From the IMG/VR virus record IMGVR_UViG_3300041411_000129, positions 124,001 to 188,000 of that record: a stretch of 64,000 nt of DNA. One strand, 5' to 3'. Positions 36,298 through 45,642 of this stretch are shown piece by piece. Both the position numbers and the translations under genes were made by a program. Positions within the stretch are counted from its first letter, which is position 1; each line of letters starts with the position of its first letter. Source of the DNA: a virus. The notes under the pieces were generated by a model, which saw only the letters and a program-made list of their open reading frames with translations, was not told where the DNA came from and made no database searches.

Positions 36298-37506
36298 ATG
36301 ATTGCTGACATCCTCAAAGCTGCGGGTGCAGTTGCTGGAGGCGCGATCCTTCACGCAACAGCAAAGGCTATCGGCGAGAACGTAGCCACCAAGGTGGTTG
36401 ACACTTCGCTCAACAAAATGGTCGATGTGCTGACTGGCCAGTGGGCAGGCGGCGCAGGCCAGAACTACATCTCCAAAACCCAATCCGTACGTATCGAACC
36501 GTTCACTCTGATCGATGCGCGTGCAGTTCGTCTGCCGTACATGAAAGACGTGATGAACGTCGCTCAACGGCTGTTCACTTCGTACTATCTGCTGTCGGTT
36601 GCTTCCGACAACAAGATCGGCGGCGTGCGAGTTGCGAAGTACCTGGACAAATTTGCACCTGATCGTGACCTCCACGAAGCGACGAAAGAGTTTCTTTCGA
36701 TGGAGTCATATCAATTCGGCTTGCCTTTCGTGGGCGAAGCTGCTGGCTTGGATCGCTACTCGGACTACACCACCGAAGCGAACGATCCAAGCAAAGGTAA
36801 GGAACCGAGCAAACAAGGCGACGGCGCTACCTTCAGCGGCGGCACTGCTCAAACCCTGAAAGATGTCGGCAACCTGGCCGTTGGTCAGATCGTTGATGTG
36901 AAGATTCAGGACGGTCAGAACTCTGCCACCATCCCTGTTTCCATTCGCATGCGCACCATCGGCATGGAACCGGTTACTCTGGTTGAGTTGCTGTCTCTGG
37001 TCGGCGCTGATCAAAGCGTTTCTACCCGGTGGCGTAAGTTCAAGGTCGGCGAACTGACCTTGTGGAAAGACCTGGTTATGGCCCAAGACCGTATCGACGA
37101 TTATCGTCGTGCAGTAGTGGCTGACAAGTCGGGCTACTTCCGCAAAGCGCACAGCCGTCAGAACCGTGGCATCGTTGCCAACCTGCTGACCTCCCGTCCG
37201 TCGATCGGCGACGCTACTTCGGTGTGCATCATCACCAAAGATACGCAGCGTGAAGTCGAAGGTAAGATGAATGGCCGCTTCACTGACTTCGCTACACGTC
37301 AGCAGATGTTTGAAGGCGGTCTGATGATGCTCCTGTTCGTTATCGACCCGGACATGGAAACTCTGACCATCTACACCCGCGACATCGAAGACTACGGTGT
37401 TTACACTATGTCCGATATCAAGTCGGCTGGGCCTTCGAGCGGCAACACCGATCTGTCCGAGATCATGCGTTCCTATCTGGAAGGCAAAGTCCCAGGCCGT
37501 CTGTAA
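36298..37506 (+). CDS. Virion-region protein, 402 aa
   Basis: Not recognised. ATG 36298 follows TAGGAG. The N-terminal 45 residues contain an Ala/Gly-rich segment (LKAAGAVAGGAILHATAKAIG) that could insert in or associate with membrane, or form a packed helix; the remainder is a mixed alpha/beta domain ending SYLEGKVPGRL. First of a three-gene operon (36298-38947). Codon bias indicates high expression, consistent with a structural protein. Confidence 0.65.
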   Translation: MIADILKAAGAVAGGAILHATAKAIGENVATKVVDTSLNKMVDVLTGQWAGGAGQNYISKTQSVRIEPFTLIDARAVRLPYMKDVMNVAQRLFTSYYLLSVASDNKIGGVRVAKYLDKFAPDRDLHEATKEFLSMESYQFGLPFVGEAAGLDRYSDYTTEANDPSKGKEPSKQGDGATFSGGTAQTLKDVGNLAVGQIVDVKIQDGQNSATIPVSIRMRTIGMEPVTLVELLSLVGADQSVSTRWRKFKVGELTLWKDLVMAQDRIDDYRRAVVADKSGYFRKAHSRQNRGIVANLLTSRPSIGDATSVCIITKDTQREVEGKMNGRFTDFATRQQMFEGGLMMLLFVIDPDMETLTIYTRDIEDYGVYTMSDIKSAGPSSGNTDLSEIMRSYLEGKVPGRL

Positions 37507-37532
37507 TCATCACGAAATAAGAGAAGAGTCCA

Positions 37533-38435
37533 ATGGATATCTTAAGCTGGGTTAGTTCCATCCTCCCGACCTTCGGGAAGAAAGACGTGCGTGAGAAGTT
37601 GCGCACCATCTCGAAGAAACTGACGGATATCGTCAAGCCTTCGGTTGAACTGTTTCGTGAAGAGATCAAGGAGCGTCAGCTGAAGTCTGCTTACGGTAAG
37701 TCCTTCTTCAAGGACATCGTCGGCGTTCTTCCATCGCGTCTCCAAGGCGGCGATTCGCCATTCAGCTTCGTGCTGGGCATGGCGATCGACAACGCGGTCA
37801 AGTTGCTCGACCAGCTCGAGCAGTACGTTACCAAGAACATGGGTGAGACCATCCATATTGAAGGTATCACGTACCAGAAGGCGTCGGTCATTCGTTTGAT
37901 CGAGATGCTCGACTTCTTCGCGGACTACTCCAACCGGCATCTGTCCTATCTTGTTGCGTCTGAGACCAACATCGAAGCGTTCGACAAACCGGACGGTAAC
38001 CCGTTCACGCCTTACGCGTTGAAGTATCTTCAGAACAACAAGCTGCCCTACATCCAAATGATGGGGCTGCTGCTGAACGATCCGAAGAAGATCATGACCG
38101 ACATCAACGGCATTCCTGAAGTCATCATGACTGATGCTGGCGTTGGTGAAGTACCGGCTCTGGCCGGCGGTGCGGCTGACCCTCTTCGTCTGGGCGCGTT
38201 CCCGATCGTCACCAGCGTCTTCCACTGGGTAGGTCTACGTAATGTCGATTACGACATCGAGCGTTACGAACTCGCCAAGAAAGAACGTCGCGATATCGAG
38301 ATGCGTCTCGAAACTCTGCGTCAACGCCGTGCTGGTAATCAGGACGCACAAGCCGAAGTCATCATCGCCAACTACGAGCGTGAACTGACTCTGGCCCGCG
38401 CCAAAGTTACCACCATGGAGGAGAAGCTGAGATGA
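37533..38435 (+). CDS. Virion-region protein, 300 aa, C-terminal coiled coil
   Basis: Not recognised. It starts at ATG 37533 with AGAAGAG upstream. The N-terminal 65 residues are basic and helical, and the C-terminal 60 residues (YELAKKERRDIEMRLETLRQ onward) form a clear heptad-repeat coiled coil. The next gene starts in its stop codon (ATGA), implying coupled synthesis of two partner proteins. Confidence 0.65.
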   Translation: MDILSWVSSILPTFGKKDVREKLRTISKKLTDIVKPSVELFREEIKERQLKSAYGKSFFKDIVGVLPSRLQGGDSPFSFVLGMAIDNAVKLLDQLEQYVTKNMGETIHIEGITYQKASVIRLIEMLDFFADYSNRHLSYLVASETNIEAFDKPDGNPFTPYALKYLQNNKLPYIQMMGLLLNDPKKIMTDINGIPEVIMTDAGVGEVPALAGGAADPLRLGAFPIVTSVFHWVGLRNVDYDIERYELAKKERRDIEMRLETLRQRRAGNQDAQAEVIIANYERELTLARAKVTTMEEKLR

Positions 38436-38947
38436 GCAACCTCGTATATACACACCGTGGCTTTCCATGCGTGATGGATATCGAGATTTCCCAAGGGGCT
38501 GTCTACGAAGCCCCTGAGGTCAGCAAGATCTATCGCGATCGCATGCAGGAAACTCGTTCAGGGTTTGAAGTTGAACTCGATCAGGTTGAAATGCTATTAG
38601 GTGAGTGGACTCGTACCGGAGGCTTCTTCGGCCCGGCTCTCGCCCCGCAAGTGCGTCTGAGTGGCTCTGTGCAATCGTTCATCGCCGAGACAGCGCTCTT
38701 CCTGACCAAGCGTATCACCCGCCGCCGCGTCAGCTTCCAAGACCGCGGTATGCTGATGAAGCAAGACATCGCTGTGGCTGTACGCCTCCCAACCTTCACT
38801 GATGACGAGCGTGCGGCATTGACTGAACTCTCTGGTATGAAACCAGAAGTTCTGATCCAGTTCTGGATCACCCGCCTGGGGCTGGACGACCTGTCTTGCT
38901 CCATGCAGTTGTATGTAGGTGACCGTTCAAACTCGGACATGATGTAA
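38432..38947 (+). CDS. Virion-region protein, 171 aa
   Basis: Not recognised. ATG 38432 overlaps the previous stop by four bases. It is a compact alpha/beta protein; the stretch FLTKRITRRRVSFQDRGML (near 90-110) is strongly basic. It probably assembles with the product upstream. A stable hairpin (38963-38981) follows but lacks a T-tract. Confidence 0.6.
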   Translation: MSNLVYTHRGFPCVMDIEISQGAVYEAPEVSKIYRDRMQETRSGFEVELDQVEMLLGEWTRTGGFFGPALAPQVRLSGSVQSFIAETALFLTKRITRRRVSFQDRGMLMKQDIAVAVRLPTFTDDERAALTELSGMKPEVLIQFWITRLGLDDLSCSMQLYVGDRSNSDMM

Positions 38948-38962
38948 TAATGTGCGTATACG

Positions 38963-38981
38963 CCGTCGGTTGCGCACCGAC
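38963..38981 (+). other. Hairpin in the leader of the abundant inner-head gene
   Basis: CGTCGGT pairs with ACCGACG around TGCGC, 25 bp before ATG 39006, without a T-run. It may stabilise or insulate the inner-head mRNA. Confidence 0.5.
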
Positions 38982-39005
38982 GATTAATATCCCTAGGAGT
39001 TTCAC

Positions 39006-40346
39006 ATGAGCAAATCTCTGCACGCATCTCTTCTGGCATACGCCGTTGAATCCGGCGAAGTAGCACCAGAAGAAGTGATCACCCCAGCCGGTGAAGAAGA
39101 AATCACCGTCATCACCGACGAAACCATGTCGGACCTGGAAGAAGCCGTTGCCGAACTGGCCGACGACGTCGAAAAGGTTGAAGACCACGAAGACGGCGCC
39201 GAGAAGGTAATCGAAGCCGTTGAATCCCTGGAAGCCTACGTGGTTCAGTTCGAACGTCTGGGCGAAGCCGGTATCGCGATCAACACCACCGCTGCCAACT
39301 TCGCGCTGCAAGGCATCGTCGCTTCCCTGGAAGGCCGCAACATCCCTGCCGCCGTCTACAGCACCGAAGCCTTCGCTCTGCAAGAGTCGTTCGAAGCTGA
39401 CGACAAAGAAGCCGACAAAGGTCCTGGCCTGCTGGGCAAGGGTAAAGCCCTGCTGACCAAGCTGTGGAACATGCTGAAAGCCGCTGCTGGCGCTGTGAAG
39501 CAAGCCATCATCGACTTCTTCGCCACCATGGGCAAATCCGCTGCCGCCATCAAGGCCGGTGGTGAGAAGCTGAAGCGTGTTGGCGCTACCATCAAAGACA
39601 GCAAGACTGTCTCCCTGAAGGGCGGTTCCTACAGCGCTCTGACCGTCGGCGGTTCCGTCGATCCAGTCAAAGCGATGGCTGACGTTAATAGCGGCTACAA
39701 AACCGCTGTTGTCGACAACATCACCAAGCTGCGCATCGTGGTTAACCCACTGGTGAAAGCTCTGCGCAACCCAACTCCAGGCGGCGTCAAGTCGGCTGCT
39801 GAAGGTATCGACGTCAAGTCGCTGGCTTCCGCAAGCGCATCCCTGCCAGGCGGCTACGTTGCTCACTTCACCGTTGGTTCGGGTGAAGGCGTTGCAGCCC
39901 TGACCGGCACTACCTTCAAGATCGAGAAGACCAAAGGCGGCGAAGGTGCCAAGGACTTCAACGCTCTGTCCGGTGGTGACATCGTCAAGCTGGGTACTGC
40001 TGTTGTTGCCACTGCTGACCTGATGGTCAAAGCCAAGTCCGACGCTGATGCCATCATCAAGTCGAACGACGAGCTGCTGTCGGCCGCTACCACCGCGATC
40101 AACGCTGCCAAGGACGATGAAGCCCAAGGCGCCGCTCGCGAGCTGCTGAAGACCGCTACCAAGCTGATGTCCGTTACCAAAGGCTTCGTACCTACCTACG
40201 TTCGCTACATGGCTACTACTGCCAAGGTTGCGTACAAAGCTGGTATGGCCTCGGCTTCGGCTCACGGCAAGAAAGACAAAGCTGAAGAAGGCGCGGCCGA
40301 CAAAGGCGCTGCTGATCCAAAGCTGCTGAAGAACGATGACAAATAA
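39006..40346 (+). CDS. Abundant inner-head protein with acidic propeptide
   Basis: The 446-residue product begins with a Glu/Asp/Val-rich leader. It has candidate prohead-protease sites S-T-E (119-121) and S-F-E (128-130), a basic amphipathic helix region (LLTKLWNMLKAAAGAVKQAI), an Ala/Lys-rich body and a charged C-terminal tail. This is the layout of phiKZ inner-body proteins, which are cleaved during maturation and ejected with DNA. It has the most biased codon use in the window (CTG, GCC/GCT, AAG, ATC, GTT), so it is probably the most abundant member. TAGGAG precedes ATG 39006. Closed by a UUCG terminator. Confidence 0.7.
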   Translation: MSKSLHASLLAYAVESGEVAPEEVITPAGEEEITVITDETMSDLEEAVAELADDVEKVEDHEDGAEKVIEAVESLEAYVVQFERLGEAGIAINTTAANFALQGIVASLEGRNIPAAVYSTEAFALQESFEADDKEADKGPGLLGKGKALLTKLWNMLKAAAGAVKQAIIDFFATMGKSAAAIKAGGEKLKRVGATIKDSKTVSLKGGSYSALTVGGSVDPVKAMADVNSGYKTAVVDNITKLRIVVNPLVKALRNPTPGGVKSAAEGIDVKSLASASASLPGGYVAHFTVGSGEGVAALTGTTFKIEKTKGGEGAKDFNALSGGDIVKLGTAVVATADLMVKAKSDADAIIKSNDELLSAATTAINAAKDDEAQGAARELLKTATKLMSVTKGFVPTYVRYMATTAKVAYKAGMASASAHGKKDKAEEGAADKGAADPKLLKNDDK

Positions 40347-40379
40347 GCTTAACGGCTTAGACGTCTAACGTTTAGTACG

Positions 40380-40397
40380 GCGGGGCTTCGGCCCCGC
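40380..40397 (+). terminator. UUCG hairpin terminator
   Basis: GCGGGGC-TTCG-GCCCCGC followed by TGTATGCC; T-tract absent. Confidence 0.65.
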
Positions 40398-40413
40398 TGT
40401 ATGCCGCGTTTAT

Positions 40414-40430
40414 GATATAGCTTCCGCTAT
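40414..40430 (+). promoter_or_regulatory. Possible promoter element, copy of the 24125 sequence
   Basis: GATATAGCTTCCGCTAT matches 24125-24140 except for one substitution and one inserted base, 33 nt before ATG 40464. Confidence 0.3.
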
Positions 40431-40463
40431 TAACGCCATCTCTCTGTGCAACGGGTGATAACA

Positions 40464-41771
40464 ATGACACGGTTCTCCGACGAATTCAAACGGTCGATGC
40501 TTGGTGACGGTTCTTTCGAATCCGCCATCGTTGATGAAAGCGATTATCAAGAAACAGGTATTACTCCTGAGCTGGTTATCCAGACTCAAGAAGAACGTGC
40601 AGAGCTGGCTGATGCTCTGGATCAGGTTGATGAAATCGGTGATGACCGTAAAGACATCGACGCTGCCGCTGCTGTAACTGACGCAGTCGTAACTGCTGTC
40701 GCCGCTGCCGAAACCATGCCTGCTGCTGCATCGGAAACCTTCGCTGAAATCGCGAACGTAACCATCGCTTCGGCCGCTCAAGTGTTGGACTGTGAGATGC
40801 CTCGTCTCGAGACTGATCCACACACCGGCGCTATCACTGAAGAATCCATGGAAAGCTTCAGCAGCTGGTTCTCCGGCGCTGCCAAGTCCTTCATGGAAGC
40901 AAGCTCGAACTTCTTCGCCCGTATCGGCCTGGGTATCTCCCGCCTGAACGACAGCTCCCAAGGTCTGACCAAGCGCTGCATGCGCGTTCGTACCGTGATG
41001 GGTGATCGTAAGGGTAACGGTGGTAAGCCGATCAAGCTGAGCTCCGGCGTACAACGTCATCTGGTTCTGGGTGATGGTTACGCTGCTGACCCGATCGCTG
41101 CACTGACTGAGTTCGGTGGCTACAACGTAGCGCTGACCAAAGTCGTCAACGAATACCACAAGCGTCTGGGCGATCTGATCAAGGATCGTATCTTCGCTGC
41201 CGTATCGTCCGGTCAGAAGAACGACATCTTCGTCGACCTGCAAAGCTCCGACCTGCTGGATGACATCGAGAAGATCCTCGCCCGTCAACCAAAGAACCTG
41301 ATGGGTAACCAGGTCTACGCCTTCAATGATCGTCCGATCAACAAGGTGTTGAAGGTAACCCTGCAATCGGGCATGCCGAATGCTATCGACTTGATCCGCC
41401 ACCTCGATGCTCCGAACTCTCTGAGTAACGATGCGATCGTTCCGATGCTGACTGCGCTGGAAGGTTTGATCGCTGAACAGCTGATGGCTCTCGAGAAGAT
41501 GTCCAGCCAGTCCAAGGCTTCGTTCAAGTCTCTGCAAGACGTGATCAAGAAGTTCAATGGCATGGCCGAAGAAGCTGAGATCGCTCAGCTCAAAGCCAAC
41601 GGCGTCGAAGCACCAGTATCCCTCAACTCGATGGAACTGCTGCGCGTCGAGAACCAACTGGTTTCCGAACTCGGCCGCGTCTGCGACCGTCTCGTTGATT
41701 ACCAGCGCGACATGATCGACCGTATCGACTCGTTGTTGACTTTGGTCGAAGAGTCGGTCTTCCAAGACTGA
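40464..41771 (+). CDS. Inner-head-type protein, second in the pair
   Basis: The 435-residue protein has an acidic, Ala-rich leader, EESMESF with S-M-E at 128-130, then an amphipathic helix with FSSWF and KSFMEASSNFFARIG, and a helical body ending in VEESVFQD. Architecture and expression bias match 39006-40346 and the tandem minus-strand set. ATG 40464 is chosen with GGGTGATA upstream; GTG 40446 has no ribosome site. It probably travels into the cell with the genome like other phiKZ inner-body proteins. Confidence 0.6.
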   Translation: MTRFSDEFKRSMLGDGSFESAIVDESDYQETGITPELVIQTQEERAELADALDQVDEIGDDRKDIDAAAAVTDAVVTAVAAAETMPAAASETFAEIANVTIASAAQVLDCEMPRLETDPHTGAITEESMESFSSWFSGAAKSFMEASSNFFARIGLGISRLNDSSQGLTKRCMRVRTVMGDRKGNGGKPIKLSSGVQRHLVLGDGYAADPIAALTEFGGYNVALTKVVNEYHKRLGDLIKDRIFAAVSSGQKNDIFVDLQSSDLLDDIEKILARQPKNLMGNQVYAFNDRPINKVLKVTLQSGMPNAIDLIRHLDAPNSLSNDAIVPMLTALEGLIAEQLMALEKMSSQSKASFKSLQDVIKKFNGMAEEAEIAQLKANGVEAPVSLNSMELLRVENQLVSELGRVCDRLVDYQRDMIDRIDSLLTLVEESVFQD

Positions 41772-41788
41772 TCTCACTGACCTGCGTG

Positions 41789-41808
41789 GGGAGGGGTCAG
41801 CCCCTCCC
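41789..41808 (+). terminator. GC-rich hairpin terminator
   Basis: GGGAGGGG-TCAG-CCCCTCCC followed by TTCGTATGCC. Confidence 0.75.
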
Positions 41809-41839
41809 TTCGTATGCCGCTTATTCAAGGTGCTAGACC

Positions 41840-43603
41840 ATGCCTAAAATCACAGTGGAGCTGGCTTCTAACTACGAGAACACCACACGCCCTGTTGCGA
41901 TGTCGATCGCTCGTGACGTGATGAAGCTTTGCAACATCCCCCAAGATACTCCTCTGTACATGCCGGGTGAGTTCGACCAGATTAATCAGGCTGGTACTAC
42001 TCTTGACGGTGAAGCTAAACTCTCCTTCGGTGGAAACCAGAAGGTGAAAGTAGTCGTCGAAGAAACCCTTCGTAATGAATCGGTCATGCAGCAGGTCATT
42101 AAGCAAAATGAAATGCCTGCGATGTTTGAAGACAGAAGGCTGGGTATCAGTATCCGTCCTGTCTACATGCAGTCTGACCTGACTCTTACCTTCCAGTACA
42201 CTTGCGCTAGCCGTCAGCAAGCCAAGAAGTGGCAGGATGGGTTTGCAGCTCGACGTGCAGAGAACCGTACTTCGACCTCTCATCAGATCGAATACGAGAT
42301 TCCAATTCAAGAAGGTGTGTTGGCGTTGCTTGCGCACTTGCATTCATTGAGGGAGAAGACTGCCGGATATGGCGAGACAGTAGCTGAGTGGTTCAAGTCG
42401 TGTCAAAGACGGCCGTTCCAATTACTCGCTACTCAAGACAAGGACATGAAGAAGTCCATGGTGTCTGTCCCTGAGACTCAGGTACAGATTACTGGGTGGT
42501 GGGATTTCACTGACATTCCAAGAGAGCAGAAGAACGGTGACACCAGTACGTGGGCTATTGAGTTCTCGTACCGCGTCATGTACCACCGCTGCACTCACCT
42601 GTACCTCGTCTATCCGCTGGTGGTTCACCAGTCGCACATCTCTCGGGATTACTTCGACTCCAAACCTCGATTCAGTCTTGAGGACCTTCCTAAGGAAAGC
42701 GCGATCGGTATCCGTGCGCTGGACTACATGGATCATTACGTCGACTCGTTCCCACAACCCGTCGATGGTCTGCGTTACCCAACGTACGACGAATGGATTC
42801 CTGGAAAGAGTCAGCAACCTCCAAAGAGTATTCCTGCTGCCAGTTGGATGCTCTCGCTCGATCCGAAAGATTCTCAGAAGATCGGCAACCTTACTCAACT
42901 ACCTGATATCCGTTTCACCAAAGAGATGGATACGTACTTGCGGGCAAACTACGCAGGGCTGGGTAAACGAGGACAGGCTTCGGTTCTGTTCACGATCTAC
43001 GTCAATGATTCGCCAATGACCGAGTCGTGGATTGAGATTGATAAGGATCTGAACATCCGCGCAACGGCTCCTCTGGATCTACGTCAGCAGTACCATCTAC
43101 GGATGTCATTCCCGACGTACTATCCAAAGTTCACCAAAGACGCTGTAAGGCAAATGCAGCTCAACAGTAATGCCACGCTGCAAGTCTTTCAGTCAATCGT
43201 CCCACGGCTTAACGTGGAGTACGCCAAGGCTATCATGTTGGATGACCAGTATCTCCCGATCGATTACATCGTCTGGTTTTACAAATACCTACAAGATCAC
43301 GGTATCGGTTACAATAATGATGGTGGCGGTAATCAAAACAACGGCGGTGCTTCTGGTGGCGGTCATGTCAACACTGGCACTGGTGTTCCTGGTTACATTG
43401 GTGGACCTGGAGGAAATACCGGAGGTAACGGATCAGACGGCTCTGGAAGTAACGGCCACACCGGTGGTAATATCGGCGGTGGTGGTGTCCGTGATCCCGG
43501 TGTTCCTTATCCGGATGATTGGATTAACGGTGGCGTCTGGACTAAACGAAGCATGAGCGGTGCCCGTTACGTTCAGTTCCTGTATATCGTCCACAAGAAG
43601 TAA
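41840..43603 (+). CDS. Structural protein with Gly/Asn-rich insert, 587 aa
   Basis: Not recognised as a family. The N-terminal 490 residues are beta-rich with many aromatics and prolines, typical of tail or neck proteins. Residues about 493-560 form a Gly/Asn/Ser low-complexity segment (GGGNQNNGG; GGNIGGGGV), then a short end domain with GARYVQFLYIVHKK. Such glycine-rich segments occur in tail fibres and collar proteins. It heads a series of structural genes to 47047 and ends in a terminator. Confidence 0.6.
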   Translation: MPKITVELASNYENTTRPVAMSIARDVMKLCNIPQDTPLYMPGEFDQINQAGTTLDGEAKLSFGGNQKVKVVVEETLRNESVMQQVIKQNEMPAMFEDRRLGISIRPVYMQSDLTLTFQYTCASRQQAKKWQDGFAARRAENRTSTSHQIEYEIPIQEGVLALLAHLHSLREKTAGYGETVAEWFKSCQRRPFQLLATQDKDMKKSMVSVPETQVQITGWWDFTDIPREQKNGDTSTWAIEFSYRVMYHRCTHLYLVYPLVVHQSHISRDYFDSKPRFSLEDLPKESAIGIRALDYMDHYVDSFPQPVDGLRYPTYDEWIPGKSQQPPKSIPAASWMLSLDPKDSQKIGNLTQLPDIRFTKEMDTYLRANYAGLGKRGQASVLFTIYVNDSPMTESWIEIDKDLNIRATAPLDLRQQYHLRMSFPTYYPKFTKDAVRQMQLNSNATLQVFQSIVPRLNVEYAKAIMLDDQYLPIDYIVWFYKYLQDHGIGYNNDGGGNQNNGGASGGGHVNTGTGVPGYIGGPGGNTGGNGSDGSGSNGHTGGNIGGGGVRDPGVPYPDDWINGGVWTKRSMSGARYVQFLYIVHKK

Positions 43604-43614
43604 TCGGTTGAATG

Positions 43615-43637
43615 GAGAGTGGGGTAATCCCACTCTC
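43615..43637 (+). terminator. Hairpin terminator
   Basis: GAGAGTGGG-GTAAT-CCCACTCTC followed by TTTTATTTTG. Confidence 0.85.
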
Positions 43638-43660
43638 TTTTATTTTGTTGGAGGACCATC

Positions 43661-45019
43661 ATGTCGTTTATTGAAATCCCGGACGAAGTTCCGGTAGTGA
43701 AACCGAATCTTAAGATCGCCGATGAACCTTATCGCGGTCAGGTGGTAGAAACCAATAAGCAAAGCTTCTTCTCGCTGGCCACTTTCGGGTCAGGTATGAA
43801 GATGGCTTGCGATTACTACTCAGCCGTCGCAGGGCGCGATAACGCAGCCGCTTCGTATCAAGATGACCTTCCGCCAGTCTTTGGTCAGTACGAGCTTATC
43901 CGTGGCTTTGAGCTGCTCATCACGACACCACTGTCTCACCAGCAGAACAACGAAGGCACTGGTGAATGGGTATCGACTGGTTCGGGTACGGTGTACAGTT
44001 GTATCACTCCGCAGAACGGCGAGATGTTCTTGGCTGACATCGGTAACGGACAGGAAGCATTCTTCCAAGTCAACAACCCGCGTCGTCAGGGCATCTATCC
44101 GGAATCTCCAACCGAGATCGATTTCAAAATCACGCTGCCTGCAACTAAGGAGCTGGTCGAACGACTCAATAAGTTCCGGGTTGTAGAGACCTACTACTTC
44201 CATCGCGAGAACTACCGCAATGGCGTGAAGTGTCTTCTGCGTCGTGAAGAGGTTGATATCACCCGCCGTCTGGTTGATGCGTTCCGCCGACTGGTCCCTC
44301 TGTACTTCCGTGACTTCTTCGCTGATCGCTTCAACACTTTCTTGGTGCCTGGTCAACTCACCAGCACTTACGATCCGAACATCGTACGGTTCATGAAGTC
44401 GATCCTTGGGACTGAGCATCATCACCTGATGAACACGCTCACTGAACTCGGCGTAGCACATGACGTATATTCTAACCAGATTACGTTATTTGATGTAATT
44501 GCTAAGCGTGACTACAACCTCCTGTACAGCGCCTCAAGACATCTTCAGGTCGCACACGTTGAACGCATGCGCCAACACGCTCTCATGCGCTCTATCGTCT
44601 TCAGCGGCGTTAAGCAGATGCTCATCGCGGTGGATGTGGCGAACAGCAACAATAACCCTATCCAGCCTCCAGGCGCTTGGGGTCAATTGCAGGATGGTGG
44701 TGTACGTCAGCCAAACATGCGCTCGATTCTCCCTAATCTGGATCTGACCGATCCTGTCCCTGATGAACCTCCAGTAACTCAGTTGGTCAAGCCTGTCTTG
44801 GTCGATGACTGCTACGTCCTGAGCAAAGAGTTCTACGACGATGCTCCGGGTCAGAGTAAGCTGGAAGTCCTATTAGGGCAGTGCCTGCGTGGTCAGGCTA
44901 TCGATCTGGAAGTGCTGGCTGATATTGCAGACGCCTCCGTCAAGTTCGATAACCTCGAGCGGTTCTATTACACGCCGATCATTCTGGTCCTCATCAAGAT
45001 GGCCTCAGGTGTACTCTAA
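43661..45019 (+). CDS. Structural protein, 452 aa
   Basis: Not recognised. TTGGAGG precedes ATG 43661. The N-terminal 165 residues read as a beta-rich domain with dense aromatic and Gly content; the centre is helical (VDITRRLVDAFRRLVPLYFRDFF), and a Pro-rich linker lies near 340-375. The stop overlaps the next ATG (TAATG), so the three genes 43661-47047 are translated as a unit, perhaps a tail or baseplate subcomplex. Confidence 0.6.
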   Translation: MSFIEIPDEVPVVKPNLKIADEPYRGQVVETNKQSFFSLATFGSGMKMACDYYSAVAGRDNAAASYQDDLPPVFGQYELIRGFELLITTPLSHQQNNEGTGEWVSTGSGTVYSCITPQNGEMFLADIGNGQEAFFQVNNPRRQGIYPESPTEIDFKITLPATKELVERLNKFRVVETYYFHRENYRNGVKCLLRREEVDITRRLVDAFRRLVPLYFRDFFADRFNTFLVPGQLTSTYDPNIVRFMKSILGTEHHHLMNTLTELGVAHDVYSNQITLFDVIAKRDYNLLYSASRHLQVAHVERMRQHALMRSIVFSGVKQMLIAVDVANSNNNPIQPPGAWGQLQDGGVRQPNMRSILPNLDLTDPVPDEPPVTQLVKPVLVDDCYVLSKEFYDDAPGQSKLEVLLGQCLRGQAIDLEVLADIADASVKFDNLERFYYTPIILVLIKMASGVL

Positions 45020-45642
45020 TGAGATCACAACCGATTTCCAAGTCTGCGAACTTCAGGTTCTCAACAGATACGGTACATGACGGAACGGATACTTCGTTCC
45101 TGATCTTCAACAAGCAATGCCTCCATCTGTATGAAATCGACTACAGCCACTTCAAGGCCATGAACGGAATCCTGAACCAGCCTATCGTTGGCCGGTATTC
45201 CGAACGTGAGATGGATAACCTGACCCGTGAGATGGTTCCTACTGCGAGCTGTATCTGGGATATGGTTAAACAGTTTCTGGACGGTGCCCACATTCGGATA
45301 CCGTGTCCAAAGACTGCTGCGTTGATCTACAAGACGATTGCGGCTCACGTCGAGGCTCACCTCACGGCTATGCGGACAATCAAGATGTACGAGGCTCCAG
45401 ACCCCGAGGACTTCCGTGCATTGACAGAGTTCGCTGTTGGCATTCGTCTCAACGCCATGCGTAGCGATGATGACATCGACGGTAAACGCGCTCAAGGTCT
45501 CAACCGTCAGCAACTCCCAGTCCGTGCGTCGTTCAGTCGTCAAACGGTTCAGGAAGATGCTGAGAAGAAACCTGACATTCCAAGAGTGATGCAGAAGATG
45601 GACTGCATCGATCGGTATCTGGAATCGATAAATGGCCGTTGA
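45019..45642 (+). CDS. Structural-operon protein, 207 aa
   Basis: Not recognised. It is mostly helical and basic in its C-terminal third. It overlaps the previous gene by one base and the next by 11, the tightest coupling in the operon, which suggests a chaperone or adaptor made in step with its neighbours. No motif supports a specific role. Confidence 0.6.
   Translation: MRSQPISKSANFRFSTDTVHDGTDTSFLIFNKQCLHLYEIDYSHFKAMNGILNQPIVGRYSEREMDNLTREMVPTASCIWDMVKQFLDGAHIRIPCPKTAALIYKTIAAHVEAHLTAMRTIKMYEAPDPEDFRALTEFAVGIRLNAMRSDDDIDGKRAQGLNRQQLPVRASFSRQTVQEDAEKKPDIPRVMQKMDCIDRYLESINGR

Noticed and set aside
40410-41828. 472-aa minus-strand open frame
   Set aside because: It is a shadow of the inner-head gene at 40464-41771, created by its codon bias.
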